64,000 nt of DNA from Azolla caroliniana (Eukaryota > Polypodiophyta), in the NCBI GenBank assembly GCA_043228905.1, contig JBHGNT010000004.1:8990001-9054000 (forward strand), in the 5' to 3' direction. The notes below the pieces were generated by a model. It did no database searches. It was not told the DNA's origin and saw only the letters and a program-made list of their open reading frames with translations. Both the position numbers and the translations under genes were made by a program. This document shows positions 10,466 to 21,481 of this stretch, piece by piece (position 1 is the stretch's first letter; the number at the start of each line of letters is the position of its first letter).

Positions 10466-11923
10466 CTCTTCTAGACGAGTATCATGTGATGAAACTTTCA
10501 TTACCACTTCTAATTGGATACTTGTAGTTGCCACATCATGGACCACCTCTTCTTCAACATCTTCTTCCCAATTCGAATTAGCTTCCACGGATCGTTCATC
10601 CTGCAAAATGTCAGGAACAAGAGAGGCTCTTTGTTTAAAGAGTTTAATTCGTTTACCAACAATCGGAATTCGAAGAAGAGTTCCATCAAATTCTGACAAG
10701 ATATATGTTCCATTTTGCCGGACTTCCACCACTCGATACGACACAAACCATCGATGAGAGAATTTTCGAATAGATTTGTGTTGATGCTCAAGGCTACTAT
10801 CAAACACCAAAACCCAATCTCCTTTTTCAATGGGAATATTCTGAATTCGATGTCTCTTGTCAAATTGATCCTTATTCTTCAATCGAACTTCTTGTTGTTT
10901 CCTAGCAGCTTCAGTTATATCCTCCGGCCTATTCTCTAATTGCCGAATCCAAATAGCCAACAAATCTTCACGTTCCATCTGATCTTCCCAAGGTAAAACT
11001 CCCCAACTAGGAATCATCCGCTCGGTAGGCATAATAGGCTTCTGAGCAAAAAGTAGTTCCGATGGCATAAATCCCGTAACAGAGTTGTGAGTGCATCTAT
11101 CAGCCCAGAGAGCATAAGGAAGCATGTCAGGCTACATAGAAATTCAGCCATCACATGCTTTGACCAAAGCTTTCACAATCAGACCATGGCCCCTTTCTAC
11201 TTTACCATTTCCCTCCGGATTATATGCAGTAGTCAAAGTCAATCGGATCCCGAATCTTTGGAAGAACATTCGAGCCTCATCTGAATCAAGTTCCCCTCGA
11301 TCTGTTACAATCTGCCCAAGATTACCATATCTACAAATTACATCCTCTAATAAAAACTTTAGAACGGCCGATGCAGACTTGTTTCGGAGAGGTCTTCCAT
11401 CCACTTGGTTGGACAAATCCTCTCGAGCAAGAACCAAGTATTTCATTTGATTTCGACGAGAGGGCATATGAACTATATCCACCATCCACTTATAATGCAA
11501 CACAGGTGAGTACGTCGGATGTAGCTCATCTCTCACCCTATAATCAGAATACATTTGACATTCAATGCATGATTCCACATACCTTTGGATATCCTCATAC
11601 ATTCCCTTCCACCAATACCGATCCTTAACGTTCGAAAATGTGTTGACCACTCCTTTATGTCCAGCCCAATGACTATCATGAAAATCGGAAATAATCTTAT
11701 CTTTCTGAACCTATAAGCCGATAGCTCGAGTTGGAGGATCCTTAACTTTCTTTGCAAGTCTCCAAAGATATCCATCCTTCAAGAGAAACATATAAGCCTT
11801 CTTCCTGAATAGCCGAAAATCCTTTGATGTCCAATCAGGGCTTCCTTCTTGTGCTTGTAGGAATTTCCCGATTTGCAGTAGCTCTCCTTCATATTCCTCC
11901 TCTCTAAATTCAAGCACCTGCAA
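10436..11923 (-). pseudogene. Gypsy-A integrase and C-terminal tail
   Basis: On the minus strand 11923-11144 carries the HHCC zinc part (CIECQMYSDYRVRDELHPTY) and the D-D-E core: WMVDIVHMP, VTDRGELDSDEARMFF and TTAYNPEGNGKVERGHG, all three acidic residues present. 11125-10471 continues with LPYALWADRCTHNSVTGFMP, an RQLENRPEDI helix and a GDWVLVFD...RWFVSYRVVEV module. Stops and a frame change separate the two. Copia-C interrupts the non-coding part just after it. Confidence 0.85.
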
Positions 11924-11929
11924 ACCAAT

Positions 11930-13576
11930 CTCATTACAAAAGAATCCATTATCAAAATCATCCTCTTCCTCTAGAGAAGACGGCTATAGAATAGTCCGTG
12001 CTCGGGACAACATATCAGCCATAACATTGGTTTTCCCAATAATGTGCTAGATCTCTGGGTTAAATGTTTTAATATAGGCAATCCATCTTAGGATGGATAT
12101 ATTTGTAGAAGAACATCCTGAAATCATTCCAAGGATTGGCAGACAATCCGTCTCTATAACCACTTCCGATCCAATCAAATAATCCTTGTCTACTTTAATC
12201 GCAGAAACTATGCCCCACAACTCTCTCTTTATTTGAGCATACCTTCATTGTTGATCATGTAAAATCTTTGCTCCAAACCGAATAGCATATCGATCTCCAA
12301 TTTCATCCTCTTGATTAATAACCCATCCAATTCCAGTCGGACTTGCATCAACAGTCACAAAGATAGGTCGACCTTGCTCATGTATAGGTCGTCGCAAGGC
12401 TGGTGCAAATGACAAAAGTATCTTAATCTTCTTCATGGCCAATGTATGCTCCTCCTCCCATATAAACCTTTGTCCTTTCCATAATAACTTATATAAGGGA
12501 TCAGCAATATGTGCAAAATGTGGAATCCAAATATGATAAAAAACACATGCACCTAAAAACCGTCTTACTTCTGATGTTGACTTGCAGATATCCTCCATTG
12601 CATTGTTGTCATCCACCTTGGCTGGATCAGGTTTCCGACCATAGGGGCGACACAAATGTCCCACAATCCGCACTTCAGATCTACCAAAACTTGATTTTTC
12701 TCCAGAAATTGTCAAATGTGCCTCCTCTAAATTCTTCAATATGTCTTCACAGTCTACTATATGATCTGAGACGAATTTCCGACATCCATCCGACCCAACT
12801 TCTTCATCCTTCTCCTCTTCTAGACATCCTTTAATCAAAATGTCATCCAAGAAAGGCATTGTTCGATGAGGAATGTGATCCCTGAGCACCTTATTCATTG
12901 CGTGCATCATATGAGCGACAGAATTAGTTGCGCCTTGTGGTAAAGTACACATTCGAACCAGCCCAATAGGTGTACGCATTGTAGTAATATCCCTACTATC
13001 CAAAGCAAGCTGAAATTGATCATATCCGGAATACAAATCAGCCATGGAGTAGATAGCTCTACCTGCAAAAGATTCTGCGAAGGAATCCACGATGGTACCA
13101 ACTCCTGAATTCCGAATCGTTACTTTGTTAACTGGTTGGAGATCTTGAATGAACTTGAGAGATCCGTTCTTTTTTGGCACTGTAAACCACCGGTTAGAAT
13201 ACGGAGCATTCGAAGGCTCCAAGATACCCATCTGCACCTTCTCTTTTAGCAACTCAATGAGTTTCGGAATATGAGCTCTTGGAACAGGAATTGGTTTCAA
13301 GTTCCAAGGCATATGAGGGATAGTAAAGATAATCATTGGCTCCACCAGTTGTGGGTCCACACAACCTATCTCTAAAGGTGAAAAAGCAAAATCCTTACCA
13401 TGTTGAGATAACATCTTTCGGAATTGGCTTTCTTCAACTTGATTATGGAAATCACCCCCTCCTATCTGAAGCTTCCCTTGCGAAGACTCCGTAAACACAT
13501 GACCAATCATCCTCAGATCCCATAACATTGGTTCTTCCTTCACCCTTTTTAGCCGATCTATGCTATCATCTGGCAA
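11930..13576 (-). pseudogene. Gypsy-A reverse transcriptase and RNase H
   Basis: The 443-residue frame at 13576-12245 spans most of RT: GILEPSNAPYSNRWFTVPKK, FIQDLQPVNKVTIR, ADLYSGYDQFQLAL, CTLPQGATNSVA and the active site PFLDDILIKG (12833-12858). A TVDASPTGIGWVINQ segment starts RNase H, which continues with breaks to about 11930. The LPQGATNSVA wording and the preceding PVNKVTIR box are not those of common plant Ty3 clades. The frame is long, but stops and frame changes follow it on both sides. Confidence 0.9.
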
Positions 13577-13999
13577 TGGTTCCGCTACAGGTCAAACTTT
13601 CCGATCCACTGTCTTATATTTAGTATGGACACGAGCAACCATATCCATCCGATTTTGAAATGTTGCAATTCAACATACATATCCGCTGAATTGGCCGGAA
13701 TAAAGAATTACTGACCTTCATTTGAATACAAAGAATTTTCCAACTCTCCAATGGTATCCACAAAGGAAAGTTCCTCCATAATTCTTGACACTTGATCATC
13801 TGGTTCCAGAATCCGATGTTTAAGAAGCATCACCCGAATGTCTTCCACATTTACCTGGCTTTTACAATTTAAATCATCAATAGAAGAAAATGAGATTGCT
13901 CCGGTATAAGAAACATAAACTTTATTATTTCCGGAACAATTATTCTCATACAGGGACTTTTGTTGTCCTAGACTATTATAGCCTTGTTTTATAATAGTC

Positions 14000-14980
14000 C
14001 TATCTAAAAATCCCGATCAGAGGATACATGTACACTATCCTTGTTTCTTTCATGATTAGGTCGAACTATCTAAAATTGTACTATCCTTCCACCATCCATA
14101 TCTTTGATCCAAGAATAGGCTGATCCATCATCCAATACCTTGGTCTCCATGCGGATAGCAACCATAAAGGGTTGCCCCAATATAACTGGATATGTGGCTG
14201 AATCCTAAATAAAGAAATGTTGAAGCACAGTAACACCACCGATTGACACCTCCACATCTAGGCAAGATCCAGATAACTCCTCTGATGATTTGTTGCTACT
14301 CGAATCCTCCAATGGTGATCAGAAGTCATCGGCCACCCTCCTTGCTTGTAAACATCCAAGGACATGAGGTTTATCTCTGAGCCACTATCAATCAGAGCCA
14401 TGACTGCCTCTGATAAAACACCAAGTCGTACTTTCATTTCTGTAGTTGCCTGAGCCCAGTGATTCCGAGTAAAGTGGCTCCTCGGAATATTATCTTCATG
14501 CTTCAGCACTTGTGTAGATCCTTGTTTCCATCCAGCCTCCTTTGCAGTCATTGTTGTATCAACCGGAATTCGCTTTCTTCGCATCTTCTCCAGTAAATCA
14601 TCTTGAACTTCCTTTTTGGAGACTGCCAACAAGTCTCCTAACAGAACCGAGACATGTTGCTTTAGAACATAATTTTCAATGAAAGAGAAAGCATCTACCT
14701 CTTGTTCCAATTCAGCCCGCATTTGGAATGTTGGAGATGACTTCTTGGATACTTGTACAGGGTTTGGTTCAGCCTTTTGCATGTCCAAATTTTTCTTTTT
14801 GGATGGCGAACGAAAATCAGCCCTCTTTAGAACTCGTTCACAATCCACCTCTTCCTCTCTTCTCCTCTTCTCCTCTACCATCACATCATAATTTGTGGGA
14901 AAAGTTGAATCACTCCAACCAGTCCTTTGACAACCATCTTCAATAAGAACAGTTTGAATAATTGGATCTTGCTTGGGCAA
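14000..14980 (-). pseudogene. Gypsy-A gag C-terminal part and protease
   Basis: The frame 14980-14258 begins with a charged region, then a helix-rich segment (VLKQHVSVLLGDLLAVSKKE) and the aspartic protease motif MALIDSGSEINLMS near 14395-14355. The D-S-G triad is intact. The protease C-terminal half runs on in a broken frame to about 14000, with an IGGVTV segment. The same order (a helical LLG/LLA segment followed by LIDxxSEINLM) is seen in Gypsy-C. Confidence 0.82.
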
Positions 14981-14981
14981 T

Positions 14982-16017
14982 TCAATTAGTCGAATAACAG
15001 CCGAAGTAGAATGGAAAATAGCTTGTGCATGTCAAAGCTCTTCTTCCTCCAAGATCTTTTTCATTCCTCCTTGCCCAAAATTTGTCTTTAGTGGTTGACG
15101 AGTCACGGATGAGTGGATCAACCAATCCTTGTAGAATATGAGGTTCTTCTTCATCACCTCCTAATGCTCTGCACACTCCGATTTTGATGCTCCAATTTGT
15201 CACACCATAAGCATCAAAAATCCCTAGTCGGAAGAGTTGGTTGCACTTGTGGTTGATGTTGCACCTTCGACATGGAAGAAATCTTCCACTCCATGAATTG
15301 CTTCACTAGGTCATCTACGTCACTTGGTTGTGGTTTCTCCATAGATGCCTCAATCCCTCTCCCTGTCTTCAAAGAGGAGGTTGAAGTAGCATTTCCAGGT
15401 CCCTTCGAGCCCAACCATGTTCTTCTTTTCTCATATCAAAGGCAAATGGACCGAATTCGGCTCCAGTCCTCCTCTAAACCTATTTCAGTTTCACCTAATT
15501 CCATAAGTTTTCCTAGCTCTACCCTATCCGCATAGGGGACCGAGCGAAGGAAGAGAACCACCTTCTCTGGTTCAAGCAAAGTTTGCTCCCGAACTGAGAG
15601 TTCTCGAAACTTTGCTTCAAAATCAGTAAGGGTCTCTAGAACTGACCCATGCTTCTTGTCCAACTCCACCCAAGCTTCAAATGTCTGCCGAGTCATCTTG
15701 GTGGAATCAGCATAATTAAAAACACCGAGCAAATCACAACGGAATGCCTCCCATTCAACATCTTGCATTTGAAGCTCTTCTATGATAGGAAGAACATCGG
15801 CAGCTACCAAATGATGGAAGTTGGATTTCTTCAAATCAGCGGGAATATTGCGATGTAACATTTCTGCATCGAACACCTGCAAAAATCGGGTCACATCATT
15901 TCCATTGAATGGACCTAACTTCTCTAATACCCCATCCACAGCTCGATCTAGGTTCAGACTCCTCTCCCTCCCTATGAGAACAGCTTCTAGAATTGATTGA
16001 AGTTGTGCTGCATCCAT
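14982..16017 (-). pseudogene. Gypsy-A gag
   Basis: The first frame (16017-15436, 193 aa) starts MDAAQLQSILEAVLIGRERS and includes KLGPFNGNDVTRFLQVFDAE, a typical Ty3 gag capsid opening, and a FEAWVELDKKH segment. It lies 69 bp inside the 5' LTR. Two more frames (15414-15214 and 15203-14982) carry the rest with breaks. No clear zinc knuckle was found. Confidence 0.82.
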
Positions 16018-16085
16018 GTTCGACGACGTAAAATCCCAAAGAACTCACTCTCCTTGCCGGCCGTTTTCACATCGGGTTCACCACA

Positions 16086-16895
16086 TGTCGTGTCGAAGCA
16101 CATCGCGTATAAGAGCTTGGCGTGTCCGGGCGAAACCGCTGGGGTTCTGGACCAGGAGAGTGGAAATAAGAAGATGAAAGAGAAGAGTGGGAAGTCGAGC
16201 CGGAAGTATCTCAATAGTCACGAGTGGTTTGCAGCCCTACCCGTGAAGACCAAAAACCTTATATCGTTCCACCTACATAACCAAATTAAATGTGCAAACA
16301 CATATTGGAAAGCCCTCTAGAAGAGCTTCCTAACGAGCTATAGAATGTCGAAAAATGATGTCAAAATTGAGAGTTATGAAGGAAATACCGTACAATGCTA
16401 CTCCTCAAACGCAGACGAAGAAGAAATGCCAAATAGGAATTTCACTATTTCTTCGAGAGAAAACCCTTTACAAAATAGGACTCTTTGATTGTTCCCCCCC
16501 CCCATGACAATAATCCTCCCCTCTTATACTAAATTGATGTCATTACATGTAGGCCACGTGGCACACACCTAGAGAAGCTTGTGCATGTGCGCGATATAAA
16601 GCATGTGGGCCATGTGGCACACATGTAGAGAAACTTTGCATGTGCGTTATATGGTGCACATGAAATACATTACATGGTTTTGACTACACAACATTTGTTC
16701 CAAAATAATGCAAATAATCCCTAAGAACAATAATACTAAAGCACTTTGAGTCTAGAATGTAAATCAACTCAAATGCGTTGAATCCGGTGGATCTCCAAGG
16801 AGTGTTGGGTCACCGAACCAGGTCGAGATGCGTGGTTGTAGTTGAGGCAAGTGTGGAATCGTGGTGGCACCAATCGATCGTATCCCTTTACGACA
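16086..16895 (-). mobile_element. 5' LTR of Gypsy-A (810 bp)
   Basis: Begins TGTCGTGTCGAAGC and ends TTTACGACA on the plus strand. The strand-reversed ends are TGTCGTAAAGGG...CACGACA. Two bases inside (minus strand) is TGGTGAACCCGATG, a likely primer site of a tRNA type not identified here. Confidence 0.9.
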
Positions 16896-16899
16896 ACGT
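16896..16899. repeat. Target-site duplication of Gypsy-A, right copy (ACGT)
   Basis: Matches 3958-3961. Confidence 0.75.
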
Positions 16900-17751
16900 T
16901 CCCACTCCGATTATGATCTACTGTGACAACATCAATAGCATGAAGTTGGCCAAGAACCTCGTATTCCATGCTCACATGAAGCACATAGAAGTGCATTACC
17001 ACGTCCTGGGCGGTGAAGTCGAACTCCGGTATGTTCGAACCGATCAGTAGGTTTCCGAGATATTCACCAAGGCGCTTGGACTGGACAAGTTGCAACACCT
17101 TTCGGAGATGCTTGGGCTACATCATCTCGACGTGCCACACTTGAGGGGGAGAATAAGTGGGACAGCTAGAACATGTGGGACAACCGGACAGGAGAACAAA
17201 GGTAACGAGCCCGAGAAAGAGACAAACGAAGACAAGAGGAGAGTCGAAGAAGAAGCCGAATCGACTAAAGAAATTGAAACTTCTAGAAGTGCCCAAGGAG
17301 GCAGAAGAGGTGGCAGAGTAACGAAGGGCAGAGCCGACCAAAAGAAGAAGGCCAGGATCAAGACATGGGCAGTTGTGGTCAAAGGCCAGAAGGAAGGTGA
17401 ATTGGAGACAGCCGATTCAGTCAAGAAGTTTGATTTGGAAGATCCGAGTCATATGAAGGCCAAGCGGAGGAGAGGGTAGCCAAAGCCGACATTGAAACTG
17501 AGCAGACGAGTGAAGGGGCACCAATGCCATAACAATGAGGGAGTTGATAAGGGCCTGACGAGAAAACAAACCAACCATAGGGGTCCAGATGCGCAGAATT
17601 GGACGAGTCAAGGAGCGTCGTATCGAAGGAGTTGTGGGATGCGGGACCAGATCGGATGTGGAGCACGAGCTAGGTGAGAAGACGCCAAGAGGAGTCGGTT
17701 GCAAGAACTGGCTGACAGGACGAACCGACCTCAAGTTGAGCCTGAGGGGGA
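16896..17751 (+). pseudogene. Copia-B RNase H second half and conserved C-terminal extension
   Basis: The RNase H resumes exactly where Gypsy-A split it: PTPIMIYCDNINSMKLAKN, HIEVHYHVLGGEVELR, a TAG, then VSEIFTKALGLDKLQHLSEML. The frame does not end at the usual place. It continues through 17479 as a charged, Lys/Glu-rich extension with KKKARIKTWAVVVKG and FDLEDPSHMKAKRRRG. A matching extension occurs in Copia-E. A purine motif (TTGAGGGGGAG) at 17148-17158 lies before the extension, and a second (CCTGAGGGGGAG) abuts the 3' LTR at 17752. Confidence 0.82.
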
Positions 17752-17934
17752 GTGTTGAGGGAACAAGCTCAACATGGGCCGGACCGGCTGAATAAGTCGG
17801 TAGGTCAGACCGGAATCGATCCGGTTGGTTAGGCCCACTTTCTAGACCGGATGCCAGATGAATACCGGATCTGGATGACCAAGTCGGATGTCAGATCCGG
17901 ATGACGGAACTTTGCACGTGCTGATGTGTCCTAT
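17752..17934 (+). mobile_element. 3' LTR of Copia-B, left part
   Basis: Starts TGTTGAGGGAACAAGCTC after a purine tract and is CCGGAT-rich, like the LTRs of Copia-A and Copia-E. It is cut at 17934 by Copia-D and continues at 26389. Confidence 0.85.
17930..17934. repeat. Target-site duplication of Copia-D, left copy (CCTAT)
   Basis: Exact match to 26384-26388, the right copy. Confidence 0.93.
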
Positions 17935-18102
17935 TGTAAAGAATCAAGAGATGGATTTTGTGCAGCGGAATATGATTCTATGGCTCATACTAAATGCTAG
18001 AATACAAAGTGGTGACATAATGGTGACTCTTGACAGTTGGCGTGTCTATTCACTCTCAAGATGAGTTCACACACTAGACCAAGTTCAGCTTGATTCTCAA
18101 CA
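17935..18102 (-). mobile_element. 3' LTR of Copia-D, internally deleted (168 bp)
   Basis: Ends match the 405-bp 5' LTR, but about 237 bp in the middle are missing. The join lies in GGAATATGATTC, where both deletion borders in the intact copy carry GAATA, so loss between short direct repeats is likely. Confidence 0.9.
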
Positions 18103-18360
18103 CGCCCCCTCAAGCTCAAGTCGGGTCGGTTTCAAACGGTATTCGAAATCTGCTTCAACTCACGTTGACTCGCATTTACGCAGAGTTGCAGAATCCGTGC
18201 TCCAGCTTGCGTTGTGCGTAGTTGCGAAGTCTATGTTTCGGCTTGTGTCTTTCTTTGCGGATTTGCGCGGTAGATTGGCTCTTCGCGGCTTCGTTGCGCA
18301 GTTGCAGAATCCACACGTTATTGCGTAACATCTTCAGTACTCCCCCTCAAGCTTGGCAGG
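18103..18360 (-). other. Copia-D 3' spacer with two purine tracts
   Basis: Minus-strand equivalent of 9782-10081: a purine tract next to the LTR (reads CTTGAGGGGGCG) and a second next to pol (18341-18352), with CGCAA-rich sequence between. Confidence 0.75.
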
Positions 18361-18936
18361 TCAGGGATCATCAATCTGAGATCGGTCATGAATTGTCATA
18401 GCTTGTCGGCTCCTAAGGCTTTAGTGAGGATGTCGGTCGTTTGAAGATTGGTACTAATGTGTTGTAGGTCGACATCGCCAGCTAGAACGCGCTCTCGGAT
18501 GAAGTGATAGTGCACTATGATGTGCTTTGTCCGCGCCCGGAACATTGGGTTCCAAGCCAGATATATACTGCTCATGTTGTCGCAATAAAGGGAAGTCGGA
18601 TCCTGGATAGGTACGCCCAAATCCTTGAGGATCCTTTTGAGCCATACGGCTTCACATGCGGCCACTACCGCACCCCTGTATTCTGCCTCTATGCTCAAAA
18701 GAGCGACAGTTGGTTGCTTTTTGATGCTCTAGGATATTGCTCCACTGCTGAGGGAAAAAATTAAATACGGAGGTTGATCTTCTATCGGCTTTGTAGCCAG
18801 CCCAATCAGCGTTTGTGTACCCCTCGAGTCGTATTGGCATCGCGGTCTTGTAGAGGATGCCACAATCCATTTTGTCGCTCACGTATCGTAGAACTCGCTT
18901 AGTGCAATCCAAGTAAGTATCACGCAGTGTTTGCAT
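18361..18936 (-). pseudogene. Copia-D RNase H
   Basis: 18936-18652 reads TLRDTYLDCTKRVLRYVSD and EGYTNADWAGYKADRRSTS; 18698-18396 reads SIEAEYRGAVVAACEAVWLK, YCDNMSSIYLAW and RTKHIIVHYHFIRERV. It parallels the RNase H of Copia-C closely. A frame change separates the two halves. Confidence 0.88.
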
Positions 18937-19662
18937 GAATTGGCTAAGGAGACCGACCAGATAACTGAGATCGGGCCGTGTGATCGTGAGGTAGATGAGA
19001 CTCTCGATGAGTTGCCGATACTGAGTCGGCTCACACGCTTTGGTTGCCGTTGAGAGATCATGATTCCGGCCGGAGTCCGAATTACCTCGATGTCGAGGAA
19101 GTAGTGGAGCTCCTTCATGTCTGTCATCTCGAACTTGTCAGAAAGGAGGGATTTGACCTTATTGATTTCGATGAGATGCTTACCTCCAATGACTAGGTCA
19201 TCCACATATAAGATGATGATGATCAGACTTGCAGAATCGCTTCGTATGTAGAGGGAGTTGTCCGATTTTGACATACAGAAGCCGATTTGATGAAGATATT
19301 GCATTATCTTTGAATGCCAAGCACGCGGTGCTTGCTTGAGGCCGTAGAGTGGCTTCATGAGTCGGCATACAGCTTTTGGATGGGTGCTCAAGTTGAAGCC
19401 GGGTGGTTGTATCATGTGCACCTCCTCTTCTAATTCGCCTTGTAGAAAGGCGTTCTTGACGTCCATTTCATGGAGGTGCCACCCTTTCGCCGCGGCAAGA
19501 ACAATTACGATCCGTACCGTCGTCATCTTTGCCACCGAGGCAAAGGTCTCTTCGTAGTCAACGCAGTGCATTTTTGCGTAGCCTTTCGCTACAAGTCGCG
19601 CTTTGTAGCGGTTGACAGAACCGCCAACGTTGTACTTCACCTTGTAAATCCATCTGCATCCA
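18879..19662 (-). pseudogene. Copia-D reverse transcriptase, 5' end lost
   Basis: Starting at the junction with Gypsy-B it reads [57 protein letters not shown] and the active site ILYVDDLVIGGKH. The catalytic YVDD is present. Later sequence is out of frame for about 100 bases after SQRQPK. The Copia match ends near 19662. Confidence 0.9.
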
Positions 19663-19663
19663 T

Positions 19664-20042
19664 TGATCACGGATCGGAGATCAATTTGATGTCCAAGGAT
19701 TTCTACCAGAAGGGGAAGTGGCCTATAAATACTAACCATGGATAGAAGATCTAAACAGCCACTAAAGCAACGGAAGATCTATTTGCAGCTTGTCCGGATG
19801 TGACGGTGAAGATCGGGGATGTCGAGATTGACCAAAATTTCTTCGTACAAGATGAGGTCCCACATTCCGTGATCCCGTCACGGATTTTGATAGCGGTGGA
19901 GACAAAGGTGCTCGATAGCGGTGCGGCTTTCGCACGAATTCGGAGCCAAAGCGGAGGGAAATCCGTCCAATTCCTAACTATGCCAGCAAATCATGAAAGG
20001 AACAAGAGAGAGCTCTTGTCCCAAACAAGGATGGATTTTTAG
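19664..20042 (+). pseudogene. Gypsy-B protease, N-terminally truncated
   Basis: Begins DHGSEINLMSKDFYQKGKW, where the D-S-G triad reads D-H-G, then stops; 19800-20042 continues the fold with VKIGDVEIDQNFFVQDEV. The same sequence with small differences is at 52560-52880 in Gypsy-C. Confidence 0.8.
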
Positions 20043-20152
20043 AGCGGACTGTTGCGGAGTGGGGAAGTGATAGTCCGAGAAGCCCTGATACCCCACACAA
20101 GAAGAAAACTCTCGGAGCAAAACAAGTACTAATCGGTCCGGATGGGGCATCT

Positions 20153-21481
20153 ATGTACACGGCCGTAACCGGAGGAAAGAAGAAAGAATACCGAAAACTA
20201 GAGGACAAGTTGCGGTTGGCATCAATAATAAAAGACGACGAAGAAAGCGTGGGGGTAGTCAAAGAAGTGTTCTATGGGAGCACGCTACAACATCTTGAAG
20301 AGCTTGTGGAGGATAAAAGCCAAGGAGACCGGGTAGTCCCGGTGGAATCGGTCGAGATGTACGAGATCATTGCGAAAATGAGGCCGGATGCGCTCCGCAA
20401 AGAAGAAGCAATGGTAAGTACGAAATACAAGACCGTGGAGAAGAAAGTGAAACCGGTCGCGGGACCGTTACCCACCGATAACGAGCAAAAGAGGAAAGAA
20501 GTCTCGAGAGATCCGACACTTCGGAAGTCTGTGGATATTGGACATGCCTTCACATATGAGTCCCGGAAGAAACTTCGGATCGGTGGAGGTGGTTTCCTTT
20601 TACAAAATGAAGAAGAACGATTCCATGGGATGTTGGAACAACATGGGAAAGCATTTGCATTCACATCAAAGGAGATAGGGTGTGTTGATCCGAAGATAGT
20701 GGAGCCGATGGTAATCTTCACGATTGACCATGTGTTGTGGAACCTGAAACCGATTCCGGTGCCGCGGGCACATATTCCGAAAGTCATCGACTTGCTCGAG
20801 GAGAAGGTGGCGATGGGGATTCTAGAGCCATCAAACGCTCCGTACTCAAATCGATGGTTTACGGTTCCGAAGAAGAATGGGTCACTCCGATTTATCCAAG
20901 ACTTGCAACCGGTGAACAAAGTCACGATCCGGAACTCTGGAGTTGGTCCGATAGTGGACGAATTTGCGGAAACATTTGCCGGTCGTGCGATATACTCCAT
21001 CGGAGACCTATACTCGGGGTATGACCAATTCCAACTAGCCGTGGAGAGCCGAAACATCACTACCATGCAGACACCGATAGGATTAGTCCGAATGTGCACA
21101 CTACCACAAGGAGCGACAAACTCGGTTGCACATATGATGAACACGATGAACAAGGTGCTTCGAGACTGCATTCCGGAGATAACGATGTCGTTCCTAGATT
21201 ACATTCCGATGAAAGGATGCACAGTGGAAGAAAAAGATGAGATTATGGATGATCGGGGATGCCGACAGTTCGTAGTCGACCATATTCGCAATTGCAAGAA
21301 AGTGTTACGAAAGTTAGAAGATGTGCACCTAACACTTTCCGGTGAGAAATTGGCATTTGGACAAGAAGAAATATTGGTAGTCGGACATCTATGTGGGCTC
21401 TACGGCCGAATACCATCACCAACCAAGATCGATGCGATTCAAGCTATGAAAGAAGTATGTGAGTCACAATCCGAAGTCTGA
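20153..21481 (+). pseudogene. Gypsy-B reverse transcriptase (442-residue open frame)
   Basis: The long frame starts within the protease-RT connection and covers RT: GILEPSNAPYSNRWFTVPKK, FIQDLQPVNKVTIR, GDLYSGYDQFQLAV and CTLPQGATNSVA. The active-site motif is SFLDYIPMKG, so the second Asp of FLDD is Tyr and polymerisation should be lost. A TGA at 21479-21481 breaks it inside the connection, SEV*RFLGA; Gypsy-A has R there. Confidence 0.9.

Larger units (their letters stand above)
3962..16895 (-). mobile_element. Gypsy-A, LTR retrotransposon interrupted by Copia-C
   Basis: A Ty3/gypsy element on the minus strand: 5' LTR 16086-16895, gag, protease, RT, RNase H, integrase, then Copia-C at 4957-10465, 3' non-coding part, purine tract and 3' LTR 3962-4783. 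Without Copia-C it is about 7.4 kb. It sits inside the RNase H of Copia-B and is flanked by ACGT repeats. The coding part has many stops. Its RT and integrase match Gypsy-B and Gypsy-C, so all three belong to one lineage. Confidence 0.92.

Noticed and set aside
20272-21171. 299-codon minus-strand ORF
   Set aside because: It lies entirely opposite the Gypsy-B RT, which has clear family motifs on the plus strand.
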